Below are positions 48,715 through 59,999 of a DNA stretch of 64,000 nucleotides, piece after piece. The position numbers and the translations under genes are program-made. The notes under the pieces are model-generated. The model saw only the letters and a program-made list of their open reading frames with translations, was not told the origin of the DNA and did not search any database. The stretch is from Lates calcarifer (taxonomy: Eukaryota > Chordata > Actinopteri > Centropomidae), in NCBI RefSeq assembly GCF_001640805.2, contig NC_066838.1:4799101-4863100 (forward strand), written 5' to 3'. Position 1 is the first letter of the stretch, and every line of letters starts with the position of its first letter.

Positions 48715-48985
48715 CTACTGATCTCTGGTCAAGGCATCTACCAGCACACTATCTGAACCCTTCTTGTGACAAATTTCTAAGTTGTTTGTAGTTTTGCATG
48801 AGCAGAGCCCACCACATGAGATGCTGGTCATGGTTGTACATACGGGACAAAAAGACAAGAGGGTTATGATCCCTGAAGACTACGACAGGTAAAGCGCTGG
48901 AGGTGACATACACTTTGAAATGTTGGAGTGCTAACAGCAAAGGGTTTCCTTTTGAAAAGCAGACTAGGTGAGTTGGTGCTTGTGG
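48715..48985 (-). pseudogene. Ty3/gypsy retrotransposon RNase H remnant
   Basis: On the minus strand the reading is LLLALQHFKVYVTSS, then VVVFRDHNPLVFLSRM (48800-48880; the TDHNPL block of the gypsy RNase H, here RDHNPL), then MWWALLMQNY. After a frameshift near 48770 comes KKGSDSVLVDALTRD (48722-48766), matching the conserved end of the RNase H domain in Ty3/gypsy elements. The enzyme degrades template RNA during reverse transcription. Only this domain remains; reverse transcriptase, integrase and LTRs are not recognisable, so it is dead. Confidence 0.88.
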
Positions 48986-49105
48986 AACTTAGGGGAAAAT
49001 GAACAGATTGGATGATCAGCCCCATCAGCATCCTCCTGCAGGAGAGGTTGGGAACGGCGAGCAGGGGTGTGTGCAGTCCTGGAGCACATCAAGACTTAGA
49101 TCCTG

Positions 49106-49569
49106 GTGCAGAACAATGAAAACACTGCCCTGGTCACAGAGATGAAGATGATGATGAGGGAGGACCTTGACGCAAGGTACTCTGAGAAAACAGAGAGAAT
49201 AATGGATGTAGAGTGTTTTATTGACCGTTGCTTCAAGGGAATCTTTGCAGAAGATCTTGAAGAAACAACAGTCAACAACTGTGTACAGGTGGCCCTACAA
49301 CTGGCACCTCTGAGAGTGAGACATGAACGGCAACCTACAGAGCCTGTCACCAATCTTCCATCCATTGAAGCTGAGGACCCATTGCTGTGGTGGAGTGATC
49401 ATGCAAGGGAATGCCTCACCTTTCCAGGATTTTATACAGGCATCTATGCATACTTGCAATTAGTGTTCCCTCCGAGAGAGTGTTCAGTCCCAGTGGGCAC
49501 ATTCTAACACGTCAACGAGCACAACTAAAACCAGCAAAAAGTAAACATGCTGACATTTTTGCACTTTAG
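49106..49569 (+). pseudogene. hAT transposase C-terminal region (broken)
   Basis: Encodes the C-terminal part of a ZBED-type hAT transposase, including the dimerisation domain. DVECFIDRCFKG (about 49205) corresponds to the FLDPRFKG block. EDPLLWWSDHARE (about 49374) is the DPLxWW signature, followed by YLQLVFPPRECSV (about 49450), where active relatives read a P-SER-FS motif. A one-base shift at about 49500 moves the frame to TRQRAQLKPAKSKHADIFAL, ending with a stop near 49569. The N-terminal zinc finger and catalytic core are not found upstream; the minus-strand gypsy fragment abuts instead. Not functional. Confidence 0.88.
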
Positions 49570-49960
49570 TCTTTCTTGAAAAGGACCAAAGTCTGGCACA
49601 TATCACTCTATGTCACAAGGCTAACAGCACTGTTTGATGACGACGGTGTGTCACAGTGCTGTTCAGATTGTGGTCCAAAGAAGTTCACTTGGACTCTATG
49701 CCACATGCCAGTGGGACTTTTTTTTTTTTGTTAAAGGATCATTCCTGTAAGTGAAAAATAGTGCCTGACTAAATAAATACAGGAAATATCACGTGATCTG
49801 TGATGCAATAAAAATATTTTTTTCAATACAAAATGGAAAGTGATTTCAGTGTGTTTTGGAGCCATTTTAGCTTAAAGCATAGTTTCATCATTATTGAAAT
49901 AATCACAGTTATTTTGGCCAGGATAATCATGACTTGAAATTTTCATAACATCCCATGCCT
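49570..49960 (+). mobile_element. Probable 3' untranslated end of the hAT element
   Basis: Continues from the transposase stop, includes AATAAAAAT at about 49807, and ends near 'aacatcccatgccta', a hAT-like terminus similar to the ends at 45010 and 56895. The exact terminus and any target duplication are not established. Confidence 0.4.
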
Positions 49961-49984
49961 AACTAGCAGTTAAAAGAGTAAAAC

Positions 49985-50005
49985 AAAAAAAAAAAAAAAA
50001 AAAAA
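49985..50005 (+). repeat. Poly(A) run, about 21 bases
   Basis: A run with no identifiable retroposon body. Confidence 0.8.
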
Positions 50006-52579
50006 CACATACTCACAGACTTATGGGAGATGGTCAAAGATTTCTTTGGAAGGTTAAGCTGGGAAATTAGAGCTTATAACTATTCAGAATTTCAAAAATC
50101 CTGCCTCAAGCAACACAGTAATGTTTTGGGCTGTGAAACCAAAATAATGAGCTGGAAGACACTAAAATGCTTCACAGAGCAAAGGGAACTACAAAGTAGG
50201 ATGATAATTCTCTGTAAATTCATCCCTACAGTTACAACTCCTTTCAGAATTACACAGCCACTTGATCAGCTGATGATCTAAAAATATTGATTTGCATAGC
50301 TTTAACAAATGCAAGGTTCTTACAATTTCTGGACTGGTTTTAATTCAGAAATGGCTCTTACTGTCTGACTCAAGAGGTCCCAGAAGGCCTTGCCCAAACT
50401 CTGAGGCAACACAGAGAAGCAGATTTCCCTGCTTATTACACCAATGCCACCAATAAATAAAGAAAACAAAAATCAAATGAAAAAGCTTTCTCCTCATTTG
50501 CCATGTCACTCCAATCCATTAGACATCTAACCTTGTTTTCCTGCAAATTACACTCTTCAGAAGTTTTTCTTTTCACTACAGTGTTATTCATTTTAAAATT
50601 CCAAAACACTGCAACATACAGAGTCAACCAAGGTTACAGTCACCTCCTACTCCCTGTCGTAAAAAGACCAGGAGAGAAAGAAAAACAACACGCTGTTGTT
50701 TCAGTCTCAGTATACATTAAGATGGCTTTTACTCGCTTGTTGAGACAGCCTTGCTTAATGGACTTTATGTGTAAAACATCATCAATGAATGGTGCTGCAC
50801 AATGAATAATTAACTGCACTGCTGTGTAATGTGCTGCATGCTTTCATTTATTCGACCATTTCTACATACAATAAGTCTGTGCATCTTGAAAGTCAGAGGT
50901 AAAATCACAGTCTTTATGTGGAGATCTGGAAAGAGAAATACTTCAAGTATCCTTTGCATTAGCAGAGAGCCATTGACACTCAAAGCTACTCCGAGTATCA
51001 CAGCTGCAAATCTCGTCATCTTTACTGGTTGCCACCCTCATATTTCTGACATCTGGTAGCAGACCAGTATGGCAGAGACCAGGAATTTAAAATAAATAGC
51101 CGTATTACTGCGAACAACGAAACAACAATAAAACACACAACTTATCCAACAAATGTATTTCGTCAAAAGTAGTCAACATGACTGAACTCCTTGATGGATG
51201 TCTGCTTTGAAATGTCAGAGCCCTTCTAAACATTAATATGCAGCATTGTGCTCAGTCACATGACCAAACGCTCACTTAATCTGTCATTGTCATACATTCA
51301 TATGCAAAATAGGATAAATCTATAATTTTTGAACTTGGACCATTTCTTCCCCATGTTTTGGGTGTAAATGATTGATAGGGACAACAATCTTTGGAATCAC
51401 CCTGAATTATCCTTTCAGTTGCTGACATATTTTATAGGTCACATAATATCATACTATAGATGGGACATATTTTCCACCAGACATTTTGGGCGGTGATATT
51501 TTCATCTGACGTATAACTACACATGATGCCGGATAAAAGCTGACATATGCCTGATAACGTAAACTCTGGCAGAGACATAGTAAATAGTGTCCACTATTTC
51601 TAAATTTAATGTTAGAGCTGAGATCAGAAATCCATGTTAGTTTTAGTCATCTTTTAGTTGATTAAGTCTCTGTTTACACAACAGTTTTGCTAAAAATGGA
51701 AAAAGGCCAAACCATAACAAAGGTTTACTGTTATATGCAAAAACCAGTGTTATCTAAACAGGGCCTAAAACTCTGGACACTTTGGTCTTGTCTTGGAAAA
51801 AAATGAGTATATTTGAGGAATATATTTCATCACAATGTTTGTTCGTGAAATTAACACTACAGAGAAGCAAGACAACATGACATACAGCAGTGCTATATCT
51901 GTTTGATTCCCACTCTGCTCTGTTTGTATGTATACTGCCAGCATATAATACTTGGCTCCAGGCAAGAGAGGAACCCAGCAATGAGTCACTGCCTCTCCAC
52001 ATGCACTGCATATGTCACATGGAAAGCATTGCTTCATACATATGCATATCCTGTGTGTTTGCTGCTCAAATGTCTTTATTTTTAGATATGACTGGACTGT
52101 ACTGTGTTTTTGCCTTTTCCATCTACATGCTCTGTAGACTAATGACTGCATAACAGAGTCAAAATGACTGTATAGTTCATGCCCTACTTGTTTTTGTTTT
52201 CTTTACTCACAATAATATCACTAATGAACGATTTGAGATTAATCCTTGGTCAAAAACAATTACACCACCATTGCACCACCAAGCCGCAGCATATACTGTG
52301 TAGATTTTAAACTATGGGAAATTACTACAAAGTACACAATAATTATTAGTTATATGCCATTATTATTTATTTATTTCTAATTCAATTGATTTGAAAATAT
52401 ATATAAAAGTAGCAGGGAAATGAGACAGGATGTTGGGGATTCAGCTGTAATGGTTAATTTTAGGAGGGTAAGGTGAGGGGCTAACCAGGGCTGAAAACCA
52501 AGAGCTCACTGTACTTGTTGGGTCTGACAGCATCATGCATTAGGCCAATGGCAGCACCCCTCAAAGATAAGTGTACAAC

Positions 52580-52583
<4 letters not shown>
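50006..52583. other. Unassigned DNA
   Basis: No gene supported. Several overlapping short frames near 51750-52150 carry no recognisable domain. Confidence 0.35.
51333..51398 (+). repeat. Short dispersed repeat, copy B
   Basis: Has 'cttggaccatttcttcccca', 'aatgattgatagggac' and 'aacaatctttggaatc'; partner of 40587-40642. Confidence 0.5.

Positions 52584-52615
<32 letters not shown>
52584..52615 (+). repeat. (GT)16 microsatellite
   Basis: Perfect GT run. Confidence 0.9.
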
Positions 52616-52616
<1 letters not shown>

Positions 52617-52817
52617 TTTAACACAGCGGGGAAAGGTTCTATTATATTATAATGAGCCTTCCATTCATCTGCTATGATGCATTCATTCTAGAACTAACTG
52701 CTTCTACACAGAACTCTCACTTAACTAGAGCCTGGACTGAGTAACACTTGTCTTCAGTGGAAATTTGCACCCATCTATTGTCTAGCCATGTGTTTCTTCA
52801 TTCTCTACAGTGTTCAG

Positions 52818-52844
52818 TTGACCTGGAGAGCCGACACAGAAGAG
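52818..52844 (+). other. Candidate micro-exon, 27 nt
   Basis: Two AG acceptors (52810 and 52817) follow a CTTCATTCTCTACAG tract, and two donors (GTAGGT at 52845, GTAAGA at 52849) follow the block. Taken as 27 nt from 52818 in phase 1 it keeps frame and gives (G)VDLESRHRR. Its phase is compatible with the candidate at 32790. No family is recognised. Confidence 0.2.
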
Positions 52845-53150
52845 GTAGGTAAGATTTTCTAATTTGACCAACACAAACCTTAGTTTTACATGTATCTAGA
52901 CCAACTAACTTTTTTCATTTATTTATATTTTATCTTCAAATCAACAAAATCATTCCTCTTTCTATAAACTGTATTAATTTTCAACAAGATCCAGTCAGTC
53001 AGTCAGTGTAAGTACCTGCTCACAACTTAAAACACACTGAGAAATAACTAGGAAATATTTGGATTAACGTACAATAAATACAGAACTGATTTTATGACAG
53101 CAGTGGGGTTTTTCTTTATAATTAAAACTTTTTTTTTAACTTTCTCTTAG

Positions 53151-53275
53151 TATTCTGGGAAGGTGGACAGGAGATCAGATGTGTGACGGTGATGATGTCC
53201 ATCACAAGGTTTTGGAGCCTCAGAGAGAAGGTTAAGTCAGACAGTGACAGCAGGGACAGTGATGCTACTGCTTGA
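53151..53275 (+). other. Candidate terminal exon
   Basis: An acceptor (TTTCTCTTAG) precedes a block that stays open in phase 1 to a TGA at 53273. It reads about 41 residues including GGQEIRCVTVMMS and REKVKSDSDSRDSDATA. A possible donor (AGAGAAG|GTTAAGT at 53231) could end it earlier. It joins in phase with 52818-52844. Composition is more gene-like than the surroundings. No protein recognised. Confidence 0.2.
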
Positions 53276-53299
53276 CTGGCTCCAACAGGACAGTAGGAA

Positions 53300-54180
53300 A
53301 CTATTTTTTCCTACCCCTTTTTTTTTTTTTTTTAAACTTCATCTCCCTCCTTCTCTCATTCACCCTTCCTCTCCTTCATCCTAATCCTGTGACCTAACCT
53401 CACTTCATCTCCCTTAAATTTTCCTCCCCTTCCTTTACCAATCCATTCTTTCCATCTTTTATTGCCCTGACCTTTCTATTTATTCTTTATCTCTACATCC
53501 TAACTCTTTTTTCAATTTCTTCTCATTGCGTCTTCCTCCTGTTATCTCCTCTCATCTTTTTGTCCTACTTCTTCTTTTACTGCCACCTTTTCCACAGTAG
53601 AAATATCTGTTATCTTCTGTCCTGTACCATCTACAATTCCTTTTTTCTTTTCCTTTACCTTACCACACTTTCTCTCCTTACCTCCTACCCCGTTCAACTT
53701 CCTCCCCTCTACCATCCACTGTTCACCCACCTTTTCTTTTTCACTTCCTTCCTTTACCTAACCATACTTCCTCTCCATCCTCCTGCCTCTTCACCCAGTC
53801 TATCCTTCACCTTCCTTTCCTCACATTTCCACCCTTCATTTTCTCTTTCTCTTACAGAACTTCCTTCCTCTTCCATTCACCTTTATTTTCCTCGCTCTTT
53901 TACCATATTTTCTATCCTACATCTTCCTTTCTTCACCTCTCACATTTCCTATCTTTCACCATCTCCTCTCCATCCACTCTCCTCCTCCATTTCCTTAATG
54001 TTCCTTCCTTTACCTCTCCACACTTCCTTTCCTGACCTTCCCATCCTTCTTCATTTTCCCTCGTCAGTTTCATGTTTCTTTCTACACCCATTCTATCATT
54101 CTTGGATGGGAGATTTAGGTCTCTCCATCCTCCCCATGCTTCACCTCTTCTCCTTTACTTCCACAACGTTCCTATCCCAG
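53300..54180 (+). repeat. Long pyrimidine-rich tract, 1
   Basis: Nearly 900 bp of C/T-dominated sequence with degenerate, recurring pieces such as 'ccttcctttacct-accatacttcctctcc' (near 53660, 53750 and 54010). It yields a 229-codon frame made almost wholly of S, F, L, P, H and T, so the frame is an artefact of composition. Such tracts can form triplex DNA. Confidence 0.75.
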
Positions 54181-54412
54181 GTGTCCAGACTGCAACCAAT
54201 TAGTTGCATTTTGCGACCATTTTCTGAGACAGCGTGCCTAATTTTATGAGTAAGAACACTAGTGCGACTTGCAAATATACCCCTAACCCTGTTCTAGGAT
54301 CGGGTCCATTGCTAAACACTTCTTTATTTGTGGCGGTCCATTTATCATTAAAGTTCGCGCTGCTTCTCTGACCTCTCTGTCTGGGGCAGGGCTGCAGCCT
54401 CAGCATGTGCAC

Positions 54413-54440
<28 letters not shown>
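54413..54440 (+). repeat. (CA)14 microsatellite
   Basis: Perfect CA run beside a GC-richer patch. Confidence 0.9.
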
Positions 54441-54443
<3 letters not shown>

Positions 54444-55436
54444 CGGCTGCGGTGAACCAGCTGAATTGAAGCAGCTCGAGTTGACGATTACTACACTCGT
54501 TACTCTAAGTGCATTGAAAAGCAAAAGCCACTGGCCTTTACCTTTTCTTTGTCAAACCACCTGTTCAGCAAGAAAAGTAATATTTTCAACAGTTGTTCAC
54601 AGTCTCCTGACATGTTTAACAGAAACCACAGCAGGCTGTGGCTAACAGGAAATTGTTACTAAGAAGCTAAAATGAAAGCCGTCTGTATGTAGTCTAACTG
54701 GTTAGTTTGCCACTAATCTTAAAATTTGGCAAATTCCTGTAAACTTTACTTGATAAAACAAACAAGCCCCCCAACATTTTAAATTTCGTTCCAGTGAGAT
54801 ATTAAGTTTACAGCCATTTTACTGTTGCTGTTCTAAAAACAGAATTTAATTGTATTTAAAATATGACTCACTTGTGACTCCTGTTCTGAATGTATTCTTT
54901 TACAAAATTAAAAATAAAAAAACACAGTTATTTAGTAATGAAAAAGAGCCAGTAATGGTCTGAGCTGGACTGATAGGGTCTGGATGGATAAAGATAAAAT
55001 CCTAATGATACCCATCCCTACAGCTGATTAGAGGCTTCGCCCTGACTTTAAGCAGATGAGCAAATCACTGTTCAAATCACTTCACTTTTTTGTGATTATT
55101 ATTTTTCATGGCGCATAATGAGATCACTCTGAAAAATGTGAAAGATCACTTTATTTTCTCCCACATTAAAAGGCAACTTAAATTATTCATGTAGATTTTA
55201 ATAATACTTTTTTACCTTTAAACTAAAACAGCACATTGTTATTTCTGTAGATTGTCTACTTATTACCAAAGCATTTATCTGTAATATAGTTAACTAATAA
55301 TGGAAAAAATATGAATATGTTGCATTGAATGTCAATTTAAACTTTTGGGCTGGTGCTTCTAAAATGTTCAGTAAGTAGTTAGTCTGAAGCCCTTAACTTT
55401 CTTTTGGTTTTTGTCTCCACCTCTCCATTTTGTTCT
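54441..55436. other. Unassigned AT-rich DNA
   Basis: Holds only the short repeat end at 54993-55021. Confidence 0.4.
54993..55021 (+). repeat. Short dispersed repeat end (GATAAAATCCT box), copy 2
   Basis: 'gataaaatcctaatgatacc' followed by 'catcccta', matching 8270-8300. Confidence 0.45.
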
Positions 55437-56045
55437 TGCTCTGATCAATGTTTACTCCTTCATCTTCCTTTCTGTCTCTCAGCTTTCTCCTCTATCCTTT
55501 TATCCTTTATTTCCCTACCTCTCCCCTTCCATCCTCTCTCTCCTTAATCATACTGCTTTTCCTCTCCTTTGTATTTAAGGAGGAAGGATTCCTTCCATCC
55601 ACCCTCCCACCCATTCTTGTATTTTCCTCTTCTCTCTCTCTCTCTTCCTTCCTTACCTTTCCATCCTTCCTGTCCTTTATCTTCCTCCCTGTCCCCTTCT
55701 CCTGCCCCTCATTTATATTCCCTCTTTTCCATTCCTCAGACCATCCTTGCTCTCCTTTTTCCTCCTTCCTCCTCCCAGTCTCCATCCCTTCTATCTCTTT
55801 CATGGATGAGGAGTGAGGCCCTCTACCATCCTTTTTTTAAACTTTCTAGCTCATAACTTTCTGCTGCCATCCTGTATCCATTATCTACCCTTATTTACTT
55901 CTTCTTTTGTCTCCCTCCCTCTCCCACTTACGTCTCATCTGCTTCCATTTGTTTCCAAACTCTTCCTGTCCATCATATTGTTTACCTCTTCTATTCTTGT
56001 CGTAAATCTTACCCACTTCCCTTTCCACCCTCCCTCTCCTCCATG
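55437..56045 (+). repeat. Long pyrimidine-rich tract, 2
   Basis: About 600 bp of C/T-dominated sequence on the same strand as the tract at 53300-54180 and sharing boxes such as 'tccctccctctcc' and 'ccttccttacctttccatcc'. Its open frames on both strands are low-complexity artefacts. Confidence 0.75.
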
Positions 56046-56471
56046 TTCATCTGTGTGTCTGAATATACAGCCAATTATACCACGCCCTTGGTTTGACGGT
56101 TGGTCGGTTGGTGTTGATATTCCGTGTTTTAATCTGTGTCAAATTTCCACATAACACATAAAACATGTATCATGACTAACAGACCTTTTCAAAAACGAAT
56201 AGTGTGACACTTATGGAGACATTGACCTATTGCTGAAGGGAAAGACAAGAAGCCAGCTTGTCAACAGAGGTGTCATATAAAATTCAACTTTTAAATTCAA
56301 ATGGCAAATGTGTTACTGTAATGTATTAAATGTATGACAAAGGGGACCATCCATGGCAGCAAACAAGGCAAGGATATAATCTGTGCAACAGATACAATGA
56401 AGAAGAATCACCCATTTATATAAACACACGTTTTGAGTGTTTTAAACTTAATTATTATACCTAAATGTGAT
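56046..56471. other. Unassigned DNA
   Basis: No recognised content between the pyrimidine tract and the hAT remnant. Confidence 0.4.
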
Positions 56472-56901
56472 AACAAATAACAAATAGCTTTGGTGACTTA
56501 ATTTTTTTCAGACGATATGCAGCTACAACTCTGAAAAAGAATCTGATAGAAGCCAAGAAAGTAGCAATAACAGCCGATGCATGGATGGCTCTCACGTCTT
56601 TTGACTTTTTTGGTCACTGTCACCTGCTGTTACATCAAGGGTGTCTGTAAGATTTAGGGTTCTGTGCTTTAGATTCACAGCACAGATGAGACACACTGCT
56701 GTGAACTACTCTGAGCTCAGTTGCTAATGAGTGGAGCTTGGAAGGTAAAGTTAGTGCATCTGTACACTACAGCGCAAAAAAGTTGACATTACAACATATT
56801 ATGGTTTGGGTGGAGGGCATGTGTCAACAATGACATCACGACTAATCACCTTAAATTGGCTTGATTAATCGACTTCAAAAAGTAATCAAAATGCCCATTC
56901 C
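56472..56901 (+). mobile_element. hAT transposon remnant, copy 2
   Basis: Homologous to 44553-45017 over its whole length. In frame from 56516 it reads YAATTLKKNLIEAKKVAI, then TADAWMALTSFDFFGHCH, ending at a stop at about 56647. The VAxTxDAW motif again marks a hAT transposase. It lacks everything upstream and downstream of this piece except the shared right end ('cttcaaaaagtaatcaaaat'), so it is either internally deleted or an exonised piece of a larger element. Confidence 0.7.
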
Positions 56902-56904
56902 TCC

Positions 56905-56940
<36 letters not shown>

Positions 56941-56978
56941 ATACACACATACACTCACACACACACACATATATATAT
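56905..56978. repeat. (AT)n(GT)n-(AC)n(AT)n inverted microsatellite
   Basis: An AT run and 12 GT units are followed directly by AC units and an AT run, so the two halves are nearly exact reverse complements with almost no loop. It sits only a few bases beyond the end of the hAT remnant. Confidence 0.9.
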
Positions 56979-58009
56979 TGAAGGAACACTGATTCAACAT
57001 GATTCTATGTTTGCAAAATGCTTCAAAACAAAAAAAAACATCAGCTTCTTTTTGGGCCAGTCAGTTAAAAGCAATATCTTTGCACAGGTAACACTTCTCC
57101 TTTCTCCTACAGATTCCTCTAACATTCCTCTTTCTTCACATGCCACAATCTAAACATTCTCTCTTTATTTCTGGCTAGTCCATCTAATTATCTCCAACCC
57201 TCCAAAGCAATTTCCAAATAATGTGTCATTTATTACCTTTCTATATTTCTGTACTCTGCAGTGCCATCTACCTACCCGTCAGCCTGACTGTCAGTAGTTT
57301 TTTTTTTTCTCCTTTCACAGTGTCTATTGGCACTTTCTTTATTGAGAGGAAGAATTGTCTGCCTGTCCTATGTTTAGTTTGCCTGGCTTGCATTGTGTCT
57401 GTCAGACTCACTGTCTTTGCCTATAGTACTTGACAGCCACACCTGTCTGCTAAGTACTAAGCAGTGTTTCTCCTGTCTGTCTCTATTTGTGTAGTTTGCA
57501 GTCTACGAGTCTGTTAGGCTGGTCGGCTGTGCCGTTGCACCGCATGTCTGATAATCAATGCGACACATACAGACCCTTAGTGCCTTGACCTTGTCTGGTG
57601 CAGTGAATTCATTCTCCTCTGCCCTGCCTTGGCCTGTACTGCTCCACATATGAATGCACATACCTTCAATAGATAGGAGAGCTAAAGCACGACATACAAG
57701 GTTTCCAAAGCATATGTGGACTAGTTTATCTCAACTGCAGTGCCTCAAACTGCAGATTTCAATTCTCCAAAACACTGGAATCATTAGTTTTCTCTTCTAC
57801 ATGCTGCCACCATCCCTGGATTTGACAGATGATCAAAACTCTGTTCAGTACATAAGCTCGTTACCTCTCTTTGCAAATGATTGAATGAACTACAGAATCT
57901 GTTTGCAGCTGAATAAAAAAAGGTTGTGTTTTTTTCCCCCACAGTGCCTCCAATAAAAAAAATCCATTACTTCAATTACATATGCCTATGCTGAGCATTT
58001 CAATAGTGA
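56979..58009. other. Unassigned DNA
   Basis: No gene recognised. Thymine-rich runs at 57298-57310 and 57927-57942. Confidence 0.35.
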
Positions 58010-58580
58010 AAGGCCAGTTTGATATTTTGGCTTTCTTGCGAAGGTTTGGAAAAGTAGTTAAATGCCACTCTCATACCTCATTATAAAATTACAGCCAGCA
58101 TCTGGTTAGCTTAGGTTAGCATAAAGACTGGAAAAAGGGGGAACCAACTACCCTGGAACTGTCCAAAGGTAACAAAATCTATCTGACAACACCTCTAAAT
58201 ATATATAATTAACTTTTTTTCCATTTCCTTTATTAAATCTGTACAACTAGTGAAATCCTGTCATCAGTGTAAGGTTGCCAGGCAACCAGAGGAGACTCAT
58301 CTTTGCCAAACAAGAAAGAGCCCAGCACATAATCCACTGTTAAATTGCACCATGTTGTTTTCACACTTTGGCTTTTGTACAAGTTAAAGAAACAAGTATA
58401 ACTTCAGGAAGAGCCAGGCTAGGTGTTTACCCGTGCCTCCACTCTTTAAGCTAAGCTAAGCTAAATATCTTGTGGCTCCAACTTCATATTGAACAGACAA
58501 ATGAGAGTGGTATAAATCTTCTCATCTACCTACAAACAAGAAAATGCACAATAATATTTCTCAAAATGACAACTTTTCCT
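58010..58580 (+). mobile_element. Long-inverted-repeat fish element
   Basis: The left end (aggccagtttgatattttgg, ctttcttgc ... gccactctcatacc) and the right end (gagagtggtataaatcttct, catctacc ... caaaatgacaacttttcc) are imperfect inverted repeats of about 70 bp. Inside are 'gttagcataaagactggaaa', 'ctgtccaaaggtaacaaaat', 'gttgccaggcaaccag' and 'taagctaagctaagctaa'. I recall this block order from a very abundant teleost repeat, non-coding and presumably a non-autonomous DNA transposon. The target duplication is unclear. Confidence 0.75.
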
Positions 58581-59999
58581 GTAAGAAAAGTGTCCTTTTT
58601 TAAATCTGTTCTCTCTTGGTTTAGTTTAACAGTCTCTATACACGTCCCACAAATAATGCATCACTTTTACTCCACCACTGAGTGAATTTTTGTGGAAAAT
58701 GTGTATTCACTTATCTTTTCAGATGTCAGAAGCTGTATGTAATTGTCTGGCAGCAAGCTGTGGGGAAGACAACACAATTCATTTCTGCTCTACCGGCTTT
58801 AAGAAAGAAATGGCTGTGGAAGCTAGTGTGGCACTCTTCAGGAGGCCTTTTCAACAATGCTGATGCTAGTGCAGTGAAAGTTTCATCACCCTCGTTTTTA
58901 ACCAAGATTTTTAAAATACTAAAAAGGACACTGCCCAGGGACGCCTTTCTCATTGAAAACTAAAAGCTCCTACTAAAGGAGGTAGGTTGGTGCTAGCCCA
59001 ACACAAACCTCAAGAGATAACCTAGAGATTTGTAAAATCACCCAGTGCAGAATGGCCAAAATATAGCAAATAAGGATATGTTTCTTAGAATTAACTCAAA
59101 ACCAGATATGATCTAATATCCCCAGATTTCAAAAGGCAGCTTTAATAGTTAAGACTACAAACATTAGGGTAAAGGTGACTAATGAAATTACTGGGCTTCC
59201 CAGTTGTATTTATTGTGAATATATGGCATACAGGGATTTCACTAGGGCTAGCAACCTGTCTTAAATGGGAGCATACAAGTCGCCTTCATAGGATAGGCCT
59301 ACATTACACTGTGGACTCTAAACTTTTTTGAACAATAACATCATTTCTTAATAAGATTTCTGAAAGTTGGCCTTTTCCCAGCTTTCATTCATGGAAAACA
59401 AAAATATTTAAAATTCAATAGTCCTGTGAAACACAAACTCTAAAGCTAAACCATAAATAAAGCATAGACCTTAAATAGGCCATTAGTCATTATCACTAAT
59501 AAAATAAATAATGGCTCCATTCTATTCAAGTGATCCAGTGAGTCAGCATGTTCCATACCAGTACCACTCAACACCTTTTCCTGCTGTCACATGTCCAAAA
59601 TGTTGTCCCCAAAAAAAGGCCTGTAGCAAGAAATAGGAATCATTCAGTTTTCCAGAAAGGTCAACACCTTATAGATTAGTGAAGACCACACAACTGTGCA
59701 CAGACACAGACATACTCCAACTAAATACTTCCCCCCCCGTCTGTGCAGTGTCCACCTCTTAGAGGTGAAGCTCTGGAGAGATGCGACTAAAATTAACCAA
59801 AGAAAATGGAGAGGCCGGTGGGCTAACTCAAGGTGAAGACCAAATTGGCACTTGCGTCGATACAGGATTTTGTCAGTAACATCAACAATAATGCAAAGAC
59901 AAACAGCAGGTCTGCGCAGACAAAGTCTTGCTCTATAGAAAATAGCTAATTAGCTTATCCACCAGCCTGCGTCCTCTGTAGAAAAACCTGACTTACACT
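58581..59999. other. Unassigned DNA
   Basis: A C run at 59731-59738. No gene supported. Confidence 0.35.

Noticed and set aside
53560..54249. 229-codon plus-strand open frame, the longest in the window
   Set aside because: It translates a pyrimidine-rich tract and is almost wholly S, F, L, P, H and T. Composition alone explains it; there is no domain or start context.
55507..55856. Overlapping open frames of 95-122 codons on both strands
   Set aside because: They read the second pyrimidine tract (or its purine complement, giving E, R, K and G runs), so they reflect base composition.
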